DNA of 64,000 nt from Vibrio pelagius (GCF_024347575.1 NZ_AP025503.1:1426001-1490000); one strand, 5' to 3'. Numbered from the stretch's first letter, positions 37,001 through 44,966 are shown. The notes: generated by a model not told the origin, from the sequence alone. Made by a program: numbers and translations.

Positions 37001-37190
37001 TTACGAAATGCAGGGAACCAGTGCCGATAGAGCGGTAAATCCAATGTCTGGCGATGACAGTTCGCAAGGTGATTGGACTACGCAAGACAACACCGATATG
37101 GGCGTCGATGTAATGGATGACAGCTCTAGCTACGATAACCAAAGCAACGAAAACTCAGTGGATGATGATTTGTCGATGTTGAGCGACTAA
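31038..37190 (+). CDS. Giant cadherin-like repeat protein, probable type I secretion substrate and adhesin
   Basis: Acidic 2050-residue protein with no signal peptide. Residues 1 to about 175 are a disordered Gln/Glu/Ser/Gly-rich stretch. At least seven cadherin-like (tandem-95 type) repeats follow, whose starts are marked by EDG-type motifs near residues 226, 604, 701, 1121, 1479, 1576 and 1794. Inserted are a beta-sandwich (about 390-551), a DUF4114 module (about 855-1045, GGGDRDYDDFSFSIDLG) and a second carbohydrate-binding-like sandwich (about 1217-1358, ending LLDNIRVTEV). The C-terminus is acidic and ends SVDDDLSMLSD. No RTX nonapeptides and no LapG-type cleavage module were seen. AAGGAG lies 5 bases before ATG 31038; the GTG at 31032 is rejected. 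Divergence from the type I operon suggests it is the substrate. Confidence 0.88.
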   Translation: MPVGQNPENNELNDAVEQVKTDDKSPASSSHPGNQNNQQSTAANTVATGSDSVAPLEENSEQKSEGGEQATAEQQKEGGEQGEQAVTEEGLQTEDGATLSQVQEGTQENEQPPEQSGGAQPSVGAQQVGGNTPSGRDDAGQPAQQSVASQVQDGEVSSGSRSINPNEVSDTKQDTQSFDVNVTPERSIYSDELEHSDTTTDTLSFDVNVEAVNDLPDAAPTNHEINEDGVLNFTADDLLSNSTDVEGPVSLQSVEYSGDDGELVENPDGSFSFTPNENFHGDVVFDVVIEDNEGATAQTTANLHVVSVNDPVIANDDSELGAAEPSIRLDAEPENGVLQYLNEDDVWENIVVGEIYSADTELQFVPDVDAVESATIDIKVGSFDNDTSTNVFDGTAQASDWGVVNGDTAVFTQDDVTITTQVTGGDLTAWNGAGTSVGAGIGDQSNNGLSHNDTLVVTIDGEDVNQITFQLDGLGGWFDESHSNATEVIITAYDAEGNVIDSQGGYRESGEFQDQYVFTTDQPVHHFELGTTGGTGTYVVQNMTVSRTLTEELQLVTIQGDGSEVTSATTLDLNYDTANQPIDVTEQLIDVDNTITTTPIQVLEDGVLVLNVSDLLANDTDADGDLLSIVEVSMVDDSQGEVVLGENGAITFTPAPNYFGEAQFEYTVTDGNGSFDTATVSVDVIPQQDAPVVDGVLTDQVDEDGLITLTQAQLLSNVTELDGDALTALNLNIDGNGVLTDNQDGTFTIEPTEHFNGAISITYEVTDGIDTVSNELQLNVEAVADAPNLNVTPSSDNLDGEVVRDNQNIVEFDIDASLVDQDGSETLSVTVNGAPDGSVIRYDSDAILNDQSNGLTSFTDSTVTVTFEGENAGYKNSVGYYVVEEDGSITNVNMVYSDASQQGAGGSLIPGESSFSFELEEGQSFNLFVIPNGGRYNDFESLEGGEFVFRNEDGSPASITSNDPQLIYIAEDGTESVIRGQNGDAVFHGGSSTNLNQDGVEHTRVTMNDDGELIYGIEDLYGGGDRDYDDFSFSIDLGETNQAIYSGEILVSEGEPVIIPSVILDQTLSLEVPEGFSDDIDLVIQATSTEGSNQDSAIASQILHIDANEYAPQVTPLSDSVSEDNAITFTQDDLLANATDINGDDLTALNVSVDPAVGSVITNPDGSFTVTPLENYSGNIEVTYDVTDGTHTVPALLNLDVEAVADAPNVSASLGAMVDTDFDTSDPLAEWNTDNAHGGLEIRGEQVYTGISDSDRGNVIELEVHRGDESNLYQNLDLQAGETVTLTFDYSARRNWEDDSDIELYFDGELIDTISQDTVGWHTYNYELTATTDNPRLEFNAPDDNSLGGLLDNIRVTEVATEDNDIRIDISTMLTDLDGSESMQSIVLDALPEGSTLTDGVNTFDATAESNSVDVVGWNLDNLQFTPPQDFNGEVSLQLSATSVESSNGDTSTTTTDLTFNVEAVNDAPNAPTLSMEGVEDQVIIIDPAFILSKVTDVDDSEFTLESLSVRTPIQASITPTQDGLYQVVVPENYNGAIDLAYEVSDGEATTEGTVNLNIMAVDDAPFQSGNAHLAVDEDGAITFNSSDLIDLFGDVDSSLTVSRVVTATGEEAEGTVVDNGNGTWTFTPTEDFAGTTGLQVVVTDGNTEASMDMNVYIRPVADGVAITTSFDGPLVFKEDTTAHFGIDIEQLDTSEIMTSVTMTGYPVGFTVSDGSNTVVITEENQAIDIGKWDLDTLTMTPPENYNGEFSVTLAVVSLDEVEDPADYEVTTELGRGDSQPSPFVLGDESYALIESEDLLELVPNIDETITISEVSYTGDGGTLIDNNNGTWSFWGDPNYQGDIDIDFTTSEGSQHRVTLLNQDPLDEPQPVDAMAMRESAPQTSSNQEPDYTVAPGDTFDVDIPTNITGNGEVDHLLITGLPDGVEPNQGVSDGEGGYSVSNLDSSIALKVSGLFEGEIELEMVGMDVNDVPVEGAEAKVSIHIDESYEMQGTSADRAVNPMSGDDSSQGDWTTQDNTDMGVDVMDDSSSYDNQSNENSVDDDLSMLSD

Positions 37191-37220
37191 CAACATAACA
37201 CACTAAAATCACCTCAATCA

Positions 37221-37251
37221 CAGCCGTACTTACAGTGCGGCTGTTCTATTT
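37221..37251 (+). terminator. Terminator after the giant protein gene
   Basis: CAGCCGTAC/GTGCGGCTG stem with one mismatch and a 5-nt loop, followed by TTCTATTTTT. Confidence 0.75.
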
Positions 37252-37415
37252 TTAGAGCGTGTGTATTTTTATGTTCTTGTCGTTTTCCGTAACCGTTGTC
37301 TTTGCTACAAACTGTTACATTTTACCTAGATAACAAGTGGGTAATGCCATTGTGTTCATAAAGAGTAAGCTGCATTATTCTAAAACTGAATTTCCTGTAT
37401 CTAAGTATCTATTTT

Positions 37416-38336
37416 ATGAATCTGGCTCAAGTCGACCTTAATCTATTAGTCATCCTTAAGCACCTGTTAGAAGAAAAGCATGTATCCAATACCGCATTGG
37501 CGCTAGATATGAGCCAACCAACAATCAGTCGATCGCTGCAAAAGCTTCGTACGGTTTTCAATGATGATCTGTTGGTTCGTGGGACTTATGGGTATGAGCT
37601 AACACCAAAAGCTGAGTCGATTAAACAAGACTTAACATCGGTATTAGGGCGATTAGAGAAGCTTGTAGCAGGAGATGTGTTTGAGCCAAGTGATAGCGAT
37701 GCGACTGTTCGATTCTTTGGTTTGGTACCTCAGATTACTCATTTGATGCCCAAAGTGATGGCGGAGGTTCGTCGCCAGGCTCCGAACATGATTGTTGACA
37801 TCGACTCAATTCCTAAACGCCACTTCGAGAGTTTGATCTCAGGAGACGTACATTTTGTTCTCTCGACTCATGAGCCGTCTAGCTCAGAGCAGAACTTGTA
37901 TCGCACCTTTGTGACCAGTCGCGATTATCGCTTGTTGATGAGTAAAGATCACCCATTGGCAGAGAAAGAGATCACGGTTGATGACCTTTTAAATTGCCAA
38001 CTAGGGCAGATCTCGCTTCAAGGCGATAAAAAGCTGTCGATTGAAAGTCGTTTCAAAGAACTTGGTTTAATTGATAAGCAACGTAAGTTATCGATTCCTG
38101 TCCAACTCTCTAATTTCAATGCCGCGCCTGACATTGCCGAAACGACAGATATCGTTTTTCATCTTCCGACTCCTTTTGCACAACAAGCCGCCACGCAGCG
38201 TAATCTCGTTTGTAAAAGAGTTCCAAAAGCACTTCGTCATCCGTCAGAAGATGTTTACCTATATTGGCATAAGCGTTTTCATAATGATCCTATGTGTCAA
38301 TGGATCCGACGTACTTTCAAAGAGTTATACAGTTAA
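37416..38336 (+). CDS. LysR family transcriptional regulator
   Basis: DNA-binding regulator of 306 residues. The N-terminal winged helix (about 4-64) has the recognisable LysR pattern (VSNTALALDMSQPTISRSLQKLRTVFNDDLLVR). The C-terminal effector-binding domain spans about 95-300 and resembles the NodD/LeuO/YidZ-type group. It is encoded 180 bp upstream of the TonB-dependent receptor on the same strand. LysR genes beside iron receptors exist in vibrios (irgB next to irgA), but that pair is divergent, so the link here is only suggestive. The inducer is unknown. Confidence 0.92.
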   Translation: MNLAQVDLNLLVILKHLLEEKHVSNTALALDMSQPTISRSLQKLRTVFNDDLLVRGTYGYELTPKAESIKQDLTSVLGRLEKLVAGDVFEPSDSDATVRFFGLVPQITHLMPKVMAEVRRQAPNMIVDIDSIPKRHFESLISGDVHFVLSTHEPSSSEQNLYRTFVTSRDYRLLMSKDHPLAEKEITVDDLLNCQLGQISLQGDKKLSIESRFKELGLIDKQRKLSIPVQLSNFNAAPDIAETTDIVFHLPTPFAQQAATQRNLVCKRVPKALRHPSEDVYLYWHKRFHNDPMCQWIRRTFKELYS

Positions 38337-38474
38337 GTGTCATAATGATAATTAATACACATACGCCAACCAATAAATTTATTGAATATGAAAAGAAATC
38401 TTTATTTAAAATATAAATAGTCAGAATAACCAAAGGGGATGAAACTTTCATTGATGTAAATGGTAACCAAATGT

Positions 38475-38495
38475 CTAATGAAAACCATTATCATT
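38475..38495. promoter_or_regulatory. Candidate Fur box upstream of the TonB-dependent receptor
   Basis: TAATGAAAACCATTATCATTT resembles the 19-bp Fur consensus GATAATGATAATCATTATC. It lies about 22 bp before the receptor start codon chosen here, a repressing position. Confidence 0.65.
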
Positions 38496-38516
38496 TGCAA
38501 CCAAAGACATCATATT

Positions 38517-40541
38517 ATGACAGATCGTTCTCTTTTTTCTCCTAAGCCTCTAGCCATTGCAGTAGCCTTTGTCTGTTCTGCTATTTCATCAACTTCTTTT
38601 GCCAATGAAGCGCCAGTAAAAACTGACGAGCAGATGGTTATCACCGCAACTCGTACAGAAACTTCGCTCAAACAAGCGCCAGCATCTATGTCGGTGATCA
38701 CGGCAGAAGATATTGAGAATAATCCGGGTATCACGTTGGCGGATATTGTGGCGGATTCCACCAGTGTTGAGTCCGATTTCGATAGTACGCGTGCAGGCCG
38801 TCAGATGATCTCAATTCGCGGTATGGATTCAGACTACACTTTGATCATGGTAAATGGTCGACGTCTCAGTTCTGCAAGTGCAATCATTCGTGGTAATGAT
38901 TTCGATCTTTCAACCATCCCAGCAGATTCGATTGAGCGCGTTGAGATCATTCGCGGTCCAATGTCGGCACTGTATGGCTCCGATGGTATGGGCGGTACGA
39001 TTAACATAATCACCAAAGCGCCTGAGAATGATTGGAGCTCGACATTGAGTATGGATACATCATCGCCAATGGATGGCAATGGTGGTCAAGAGCATTCTGT
39101 AGGGCTGACGACATCAGGTGCCTTGATTGAAGATGAGTTGTTTGCTCGTTTCTCCATAAACCAAACCAGCCGTGATGCGTGGCAGCCTTATTCTGGTACT
39201 CACAACGCAGGACACGATCGCGAAGATGTCACTGCTTTAGAAGGGCGCGATACACTGAGTTTGCTTGCTACATTGACATGGCATGCCACTGATAACCAGA
39301 CTATCGATTTAGATCTCGGTTACAGCGATGACGAACGTGATACTGCGGCAGAGCATGCGACAGGCTTGAACGTTTCAAATTCTAATGTAAAACGTAATAG
39401 CCAAGCGATCACACACAATGGTTACTGGAGCTGGGGTGACACCAAAGTTCGCTACTCTAGAGAGAACGTGATTGATAAAAACTCAGCAGATGTCGGTAAT
39501 TCAACACGTGATGTTGAAGAGCTAACACAGATCTTTGAAGCGTCGGCGACAAGCTATCTCGGTGATAGCCATATTCTGACGGTGGGTGTGGATTACCAGT
39601 TGAGTGAGCTAACAAACGAAGAAAATGTAACGGGAGCTCCTGCGGAGGCGTATCAAGGCGCTCTATTCATTCAAGATCAATGGAACGTTACTGAGCAGCT
39701 GACGGCAACCTTGGGTGGTCGTTTAGACAAACACGAGAAATATGGTGAAGAGTTCAGCCCCCGTGTGTATTTAGTTCATCAAACGACAGATGACCTCGTC
39801 ATCAAAGGTGGTGTAGGTAAAGCGTTTAAAGCGCCAACACTGACGCAGAATCACTCAGGTTATACAGTTGTGAGTTGTAAAGGCTGGTGTGACATTGTCG
39901 GCAATGAAGATTTAAGCCCAGAAACGAGCTGGAACTATGAATTAGCGGCACTTTATACCCAACCGCGTTGGAACATTGAAGGCGCGTTGTTCCGAAATGA
40001 AATCCAAGACCTGATCGACCGTGGTGACACAGAGTGTCAAACAGACGCAATTTGGGGCGGTAACGGTGTCGGTTGTGTTGATAATGGTGGCAATTTCGTC
40101 GGTAACGGTACTCGCACTTATGTCAATGTATCTGAAGCGGTGATCCAAGGTGTTGAATTGGCCGGCGGCTTCCAGATTTCAGAGCAGTGGGATGTATCAG
40201 GTAACTACACGTACCTAGACACAGAAGACAAATCAACAGGCGAGCAGTTGTTGGAACGTTACAAGCATTCTGGTTTGGTGAAACTGAATTGGAACCCAAC
40301 GTACGACCTCACCGCATTCGTAAGTGCGAGATATCGTGGCGAACGCCAGATTGAAACGGATTTGACTCAAGACGCTTACACCACGCTGAATATCGGTACT
40401 GTATACAACGTCAATGACTCGGTTCGCATTCGAGCTGGTATCACTAACTTAACTGATGAAGCAGTTTCTCAAGAACTTGAGAATATGGGTTATGTTGAAG
40501 AACCGCGTACTTACTACGTTGGCATGACGGCAGACTTCTAA
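38517..40541 (+). CDS. TonB-dependent outer-membrane receptor (CirA/IrgA-like)
   Basis: Outer-membrane receptor that imports a ligand, probably an iron-siderophore complex, using TonB energy. From ATG 38517 it has 674 residues. It has a signal peptide ending SSTSFA, a TonB box (QMVITATRT, about 36-44), a plug domain (about 47-160, with RGPMSALYGSDGMGGTINIITK) and a 22-strand barrel ending in an aromatic residue (YYVGMTADF). ATGs at 38460 and 38478 would add residues before the signal peptide and would lie inside or before the Fur box, so they are unlikely. The start lacks a good ribosome-binding site. The Fur-like box and the family support iron uptake; the siderophore is not known. Confidence 0.92.
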   Translation: MTDRSLFSPKPLAIAVAFVCSAISSTSFANEAPVKTDEQMVITATRTETSLKQAPASMSVITAEDIENNPGITLADIVADSTSVESDFDSTRAGRQMISIRGMDSDYTLIMVNGRRLSSASAIIRGNDFDLSTIPADSIERVEIIRGPMSALYGSDGMGGTINIITKAPENDWSSTLSMDTSSPMDGNGGQEHSVGLTTSGALIEDELFARFSINQTSRDAWQPYSGTHNAGHDREDVTALEGRDTLSLLATLTWHATDNQTIDLDLGYSDDERDTAAEHATGLNVSNSNVKRNSQAITHNGYWSWGDTKVRYSRENVIDKNSADVGNSTRDVEELTQIFEASATSYLGDSHILTVGVDYQLSELTNEENVTGAPAEAYQGALFIQDQWNVTEQLTATLGGRLDKHEKYGEEFSPRVYLVHQTTDDLVIKGGVGKAFKAPTLTQNHSGYTVVSCKGWCDIVGNEDLSPETSWNYELAALYTQPRWNIEGALFRNEIQDLIDRGDTECQTDAIWGGNGVGCVDNGGNFVGNGTRTYVNVSEAVIQGVELAGGFQISEQWDVSGNYTYLDTEDKSTGEQLLERYKHSGLVKLNWNPTYDLTAFVSARYRGERQIETDLTQDAYTTLNIGTVYNVNDSVRIRAGITNLTDEAVSQELENMGYVEEPRTYYVGMTADF

Positions 40542-40949
40542 GATCTAAAGTTACCTTCCAATAAAAACGCAGGTCAAAATGGCCTGCGTTTTTTCGTCTC
40601 ATAAGAAAATGTTTTTGGCTTTAGTGGGCGGCTTTTTTGACACAAGTGATGATAGCGTTACCTGAGTACTGATCCCAAGGCGTCTTGACCTGTAATGATG
40701 TGGATAATGTTGGAGAAGTGGCGCATCGTAAGGAACGTACTTGAGAAAGATAAACAAAAAGGATTTATCGAGACGAGTAAATAGTTTTGCTATTGATTGG
40801 TAAGTCGCTGCTCTGAAAGGTTTACCTTCGAGCTTGAACTATAAATAAGGGTTCAGTTATGCTCTGAAGCTAGTTTTCTGTTCATCAATAAGAAGACAGT
40901 TAATATAAAGGCAGCATTAGAAACTCAGTAATACAAAGGAATGGATTCA
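40542..40949. other. Intergenic region with terminator of the receptor gene
   Basis: About 400 bp. The first 55 bp hold the receptor terminator. The remainder is presumably the promoter of the GNAT-LysE pair. I see no further gene or repeat. Confidence 0.6.
40563..40596 (+). terminator. Terminator after the TonB-dependent receptor
   Basis: AAAACGCAGG/CCTGCGTTTT stem with a short loop, followed by a T tract. Confidence 0.88.
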
Positions 40950-41414
40950 ATGGAAATCAGAAAGGATGATTTGTCGGGCGGCGATGTCATAGCGCTACTC
41001 GAGGAACACTTAGCCGACATGTACGCGACTTCACCACCTGAAAGCGTTCACGCTCTTGATGTCGGTGCACTAAAATCCTCAGACATTACGTTTTTCAGTG
41101 CATGGAAGGCTGGTGTTTTACTTGGTTGTGTAGCAATCAAAGAGCTTGAGCCACAGCACGCAGAGCTTAAATCGATGCGAACATCTCGTCATGCACGAAA
41201 GGGCGGGGTTGCCAGCAAATTGCTGCAGCATGTACTCGAGGTTTCCTCTTCTCGTCAATATCAAACACTGAGTTTAGAGACTGGTTCTGAAGAGTACTTT
41301 AAACCAGCTCGTAACCTCTACGAGAAATTTGGCTTTCGTTATTGTGAACCCTTTGCGGACTACAAGCTCGATCCTCATAGTCACTTTATGACGATAGACA
41401 TTCAATCAGCATGA
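40950..41414 (+). CDS. GNAT family N-acetyltransferase
   Basis: Acetyl-CoA dependent acetyltransferase of 154 residues, similar in layout to the YsnE/PaiA-like small GNAT proteins. The acetyl-CoA-binding motif A is visible as MRTSRHARKGGVASKLLQHVLE (about 80-101), followed by LSLETGSEEYFKPARNLYEKFGF (motif B, about 113-135). ATG 40941 is in frame, but AAAGGA at 40935-40940 would touch it; with ATG 40950 the spacing is 9 bases. The stop codon overlaps the start of the LysE-type exporter by 4 bp, so acetylation and export of an amino acid or related compound may be linked (inference). Confidence 0.88.
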   Translation: MEIRKDDLSGGDVIALLEEHLADMYATSPPESVHALDVGALKSSDITFFSAWKAGVLLGCVAIKELEPQHAELKSMRTSRHARKGGVASKLLQHVLEVSSSRQYQTLSLETGSEEYFKPARNLYEKFGFRYCEPFADYKLDPHSHFMTIDIQSA

Positions 41415-42007
41415 CCACGTATTTATCAGGCTTCTCTCTTGGCTTGTCTCTGATTTTAGCGATTGGCTCCCAAAATGCTTTTGTACTGAAGCAAGGTTTG
41501 AAAAATCAGCATGTCTTCATTGTCTGTTTAGTCTGCGCTGTGTCAGACGCACTGTTGATCAGTTTTGGTGTGGCAGGTTTTGGTGCAATTGTTGAGAAGT
41601 TTCCACAAATAGAACAGATCGCTCGATTTGGTGGTGCGCTGTTTTTGGCGGTGTATTCAATATTGAGTTTTCGTTCTGCATTTACCGAAAACCACGCGCT
41701 TGAAACCCATTTTCAAACCAAAGGCTCTTTGCTTAAAGTGGTGTCGGTATGTTTGGCATTTACTTGGTTGAACCCACATGTGTATTTAGACACGGTCGTA
41801 TTGCTTGGGTCTATCTCCACCCAGTACCAACCGAATGAGATGCAATTTGCCATTGGAGCGATCACTGCTTCATTCGTGTTCTTCTTTTCATTGGGGTTTG
41901 GGGCGAGATTTCTCTCTCCACTATTCAGTCGCCCTAAGTCATGGAAAATACTAGAGTTTATAGTTGGTGTTATGATGGCAACCATTGCAATCAGCCTAAT
42001 TATCTAA
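41411..42007 (+). CDS. LysE/ArgO family amino-acid exporter
   Basis: Inner-membrane exporter of 198 residues with about six helices. It carries the LysE/ArgO N-terminal signature SLILAIGSQNAFVLKQGL (about 12-29) and the later TWLNPHVYLDTVVLLGS motif (about 117-133), typical of basic amino-acid exporters. The ATG overlaps the GNAT stop codon (ATGA). A terminator follows. Arginine or lysine export is the family expectation; the real substrate is untested. Confidence 0.92.
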   Translation: MTTYLSGFSLGLSLILAIGSQNAFVLKQGLKNQHVFIVCLVCAVSDALLISFGVAGFGAIVEKFPQIEQIARFGGALFLAVYSILSFRSAFTENHALETHFQTKGSLLKVVSVCLAFTWLNPHVYLDTVVLLGSISTQYQPNEMQFAIGAITASFVFFFSLGFGARFLSPLFSRPKSWKILEFIVGVMMATIAISLII

Positions 42008-42031
42008 TAGCCCTTAAACGCTAAATCACAG

Positions 42032-42066
42032 AGCCCACTGAATCTTATGAACAGTGGGCTTTTTGT
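42032..42066 (+). terminator. Terminator after the GNAT-LysE pair
   Basis: AGCCCACTG/CAGTGGGCT perfect stem followed by TTTTTGT. Confidence 0.9.
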
Positions 42067-42203
42067 ATCAATACACTGAACTTCTTCGATTATCTGAATA
42101 CCTACTAGGTTGCTAATATTGATATGCCTATTGATGTCTATGGTTTTGTTTTTTGTTCTACACTTAAGCTATTGAATATCGTCAATTAGCTAGGAATTAC
42201 AAA

Positions 42204-44927
42204 GTGATATTACACAATTATAAGGCTTTGTTAGGAGGCGTTGCTGTAAGCTTAGTTACTGCTCCTTGCGCGATTGCGGACCTTCCGATTGAAGTAAATG
42301 TAGTAAACGAAGAACAGAGGGTTACCACTCCCTATTATTCAGAATGGCCATCACTAGAGAGTGCGATTGTAAAAGATCCTCAGATTGAAGCTCGTATCGC
42401 AGATATCTTAAGTCGGATGACACTGGGTGAGAAAGTCGGGCAAATGATCATGCCTGAATATCGACAAGTGACGCCGGCAGAAGCTAAGCAATATAAGATC
42501 GGCTCAGTACTTAACGGTGGTGGTGGCTGGCCGAATGAAGATAAATACGCACCGGCGCAAGAGTGGGCGAAACAAGCGGACAGCTATTGGCTTGCGTTGG
42601 ACGAAGCCTATGCCGGCCGAGGGTTCCGAATCCCATTTATGTGGGCAACCGATGCTGTTCATGGGCACAACAATGTTTATGGAGCGACACTGTTCCCGCA
42701 CAATATTGGTCTTGGCGCGGCGAACAATCCAGACTTACTTCGACAGATTGGTGAAGTAACGGCAATAGAAGTCGCTGCGACCGGCATTGACTTAACTTTT
42801 GCTCCTACGGTGGCTGTGCCAAGAGATTACCGTTGGGGAAGAGTCTACGAAGGCTATTCAGAGTCTCCAGACATTACTTATCACTACGCGCCTGCGATCG
42901 TGGAAGGGCTACAAGGTAATCAACAACAACTGCAAACCGAGTCCAAAGTGATCGCCACCGTGAAGCATTGGCTCGGTGATGGTGGGACTAACAATGGTGT
43001 AGATCGAGGAATCAACCACTCCACAGAAGACCAACTGCGTAACCTCCATGCACTAGGCTATTTCTCCGCTATAGAGGCTGGTGCACAAGTGGTTATGACG
43101 TCGTTTAACTCTTGGCAGCAAGTTGAAGAAAATGGAAATATCGACTCTTCAAACCACAGTGGTAAACTACATGGTAGTCGTTACCTTGTCACGGATGTAC
43201 TTAAAGGCAAACTAGGCTTTGACGGTATCGTGGTGACCGATTGGAATGGGCATGGTGAGGTAAAAGGGTGTACCAATGCCAACTGTCCGCAAGCTGTTCT
43301 GGCAGGTAATGACTTGTTTATGGTGACAGACAATAAAGATTGGAAAGGTTTTTATCGCAACGTCATAAAGCAGGTGCGAAGTGGCGAAATTCCAATGTCT
43401 CGAATCGATGATGCAGTGACTCGAATACTGCGAGTGAAAATGAGAGCAGGGCTATGGTTTAAACCGAGACCTTCCTATCGACTCTATGCGGGTGATGAAT
43501 CTTTACTTGGTGCAGACAAACATCGGCTGGTGGCAAGGCAAGCAGTCAGCGAATCCTTGGTATTGCTCAAAAACAACAATCAAATTTTACCGCTCAACTC
43601 AAATAACCAAACTTATCTTGTTGTCGGCAGTGCTTCAAATGATCTGCAAAAGCAGAGCGGGGGCTGGACGTTAACTTGGCAGGGCAATGAAAATAGACGC
43701 TCTGACTATAGAAACGGTGAAACTGTCCTTGAGGCTTTCGTTGAGCAAGTTGGCGAGAAAAGAGTGTTTACCGACCCAGAGACCGCGCCGATGGATGCCA
43801 TTGTTATTGTCGTAATGGGTGAAGATCCTTATGCGGAGATGTTTGGTGACATCAAGGAACATCAAAGCATCGCTTACTCAGAGCTTAAAACCAGTTATAA
43901 GCGCGATTTACGTTTACTGGAGCAACTAAAGCAACAAGGTTTTGAGATCGTTACTCTGTTTTTCTCTGGCAGACCTCTATACACCACGCCGGAACTCAAT
44001 TTGTCTGATGCGTTCGTGGCAGCTTGGCTACCAGGAACCGAAGCGATGGGCATCACCGATGTGTTGTTTGGTGTGAATGGCAAAGATTTTACAGGGCGAT
44101 TGTCGTTTAGTTGGCCACGTGATAAGTGTGTGAGCAATGTGAGCCGTTTTGAATTCCGTATTGCAAACTATGTGATACCAGAAAATGAGCGTTCTCCAGA
44201 AGAGAGTCCACCGTTGTTTGACTATGGTTACGGCTTGAGTTACCAAACGCCACAGCATTTGAGTGAAATAGAGTCAGATAAAGAGAGACTTGGCTGTGGT
44301 AAAGAGCTCCAAAAAACCAAAGCGATCCATAATTTGGAGATTTTTGGACGACTGGCCAGTGAGCAGTTTGTGCCTAAAGTGAGTGGTCAGGTGACGCAGT
44401 GGAAGGGTACGTTTATATCCCGTTCTAAAGTGACACAAATTGGTACCGCGCACACCACACCAATCAACTACAAACACCAACAAGACGCACTCTCAGTCAG
44501 TCTAGGACAATCGTTACCGATGCAATTTTACTTGCAAACACCGGATAAGAAAGGCGTTGATCTGACGGATTATTTATTTGCAGGCGCAGACTTGGAGTTA
44601 GACATTGCGGTTTATGGCTCAGTCCCTAAGTCTTTAAAACTCGCGAGTCATTGCGTTTACCCATGTGGTGCAATCGCGTCAATTGAGAAAGAGCTCTCAC
44701 AAGCGTTGGCAAACAGTGATAAGCCTTGGTTAACCGTTAAAGTGCCTTTGAGTTGCTTGGCTGAGAATGGTTTAGATTTTTCCGATTTGAATACTCCGTT
44801 GCTTCTTTACTCCGATGAACCGTTCGATTTTGATATAGGTGAAGTTCGTTACGTACCTGAGAGTCAGCAAGTTGATGACAAACGAGCACTGTACTTGTCA
44901 TGCGGTTTGTTTAACAAGATTAAGTAA
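42204..44927 (+). CDS. Secreted glycoside hydrolase family 3 beta-glucosidase (ExoP-like)
   Basis: Exported GH3 enzyme of 907 residues that probably releases glucose from beta-glucans such as laminarin or cellodextrins. The GTG start at 42204 has AGGA 8 bases upstream and opens a signal peptide ending near CAIA/DLP. The GH3 N-domain (about 65-400) has KHWLGDGGT and the catalytic nucleophile Asp346 in VVTDWNGHG. The GH3 C-domain (about 440-690) has the likely acid/base Glu545 in GEDPYAEMFGD. The C-terminal 200 residues look like the beta-sandwich domain of marine ExoP glucanases. It is monocistronic. The closest functional assignment (1,3/1,4-beta-glucosidase) is from family resemblance only. 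Confidence 0.92.
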   Translation: MILHNYKALLGGVAVSLVTAPCAIADLPIEVNVVNEEQRVTTPYYSEWPSLESAIVKDPQIEARIADILSRMTLGEKVGQMIMPEYRQVTPAEAKQYKIGSVLNGGGGWPNEDKYAPAQEWAKQADSYWLALDEAYAGRGFRIPFMWATDAVHGHNNVYGATLFPHNIGLGAANNPDLLRQIGEVTAIEVAATGIDLTFAPTVAVPRDYRWGRVYEGYSESPDITYHYAPAIVEGLQGNQQQLQTESKVIATVKHWLGDGGTNNGVDRGINHSTEDQLRNLHALGYFSAIEAGAQVVMTSFNSWQQVEENGNIDSSNHSGKLHGSRYLVTDVLKGKLGFDGIVVTDWNGHGEVKGCTNANCPQAVLAGNDLFMVTDNKDWKGFYRNVIKQVRSGEIPMSRIDDAVTRILRVKMRAGLWFKPRPSYRLYAGDESLLGADKHRLVARQAVSESLVLLKNNNQILPLNSNNQTYLVVGSASNDLQKQSGGWTLTWQGNENRRSDYRNGETVLEAFVEQVGEKRVFTDPETAPMDAIVIVVMGEDPYAEMFGDIKEHQSIAYSELKTSYKRDLRLLEQLKQQGFEIVTLFFSGRPLYTTPELNLSDAFVAAWLPGTEAMGITDVLFGVNGKDFTGRLSFSWPRDKCVSNVSRFEFRIANYVIPENERSPEESPPLFDYGYGLSYQTPQHLSEIESDKERLGCGKELQKTKAIHNLEIFGRLASEQFVPKVSGQVTQWKGTFISRSKVTQIGTAHTTPINYKHQQDALSVSLGQSLPMQFYLQTPDKKGVDLTDYLFAGADLELDIAVYGSVPKSLKLASHCVYPCGAIASIEKELSQALANSDKPWLTVKVPLSCLAENGLDFSDLNTPLLLYSDEPFDFDIGEVRYVPESQQVDDKRALYLSCGLFNKIK

Positions 44928-44966
44928 GAAAGAGTAGTTTCTAACCCTACTAATCGATAATAATGA

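Noticed and set aside
31038-37190. RTX toxin or adhesin with calcium-binding nonapeptides
   Set aside because: I searched the translated C-terminal third for GGxGxDxxx runs and saw none; only cadherin-like repeats and acidic loops are present.
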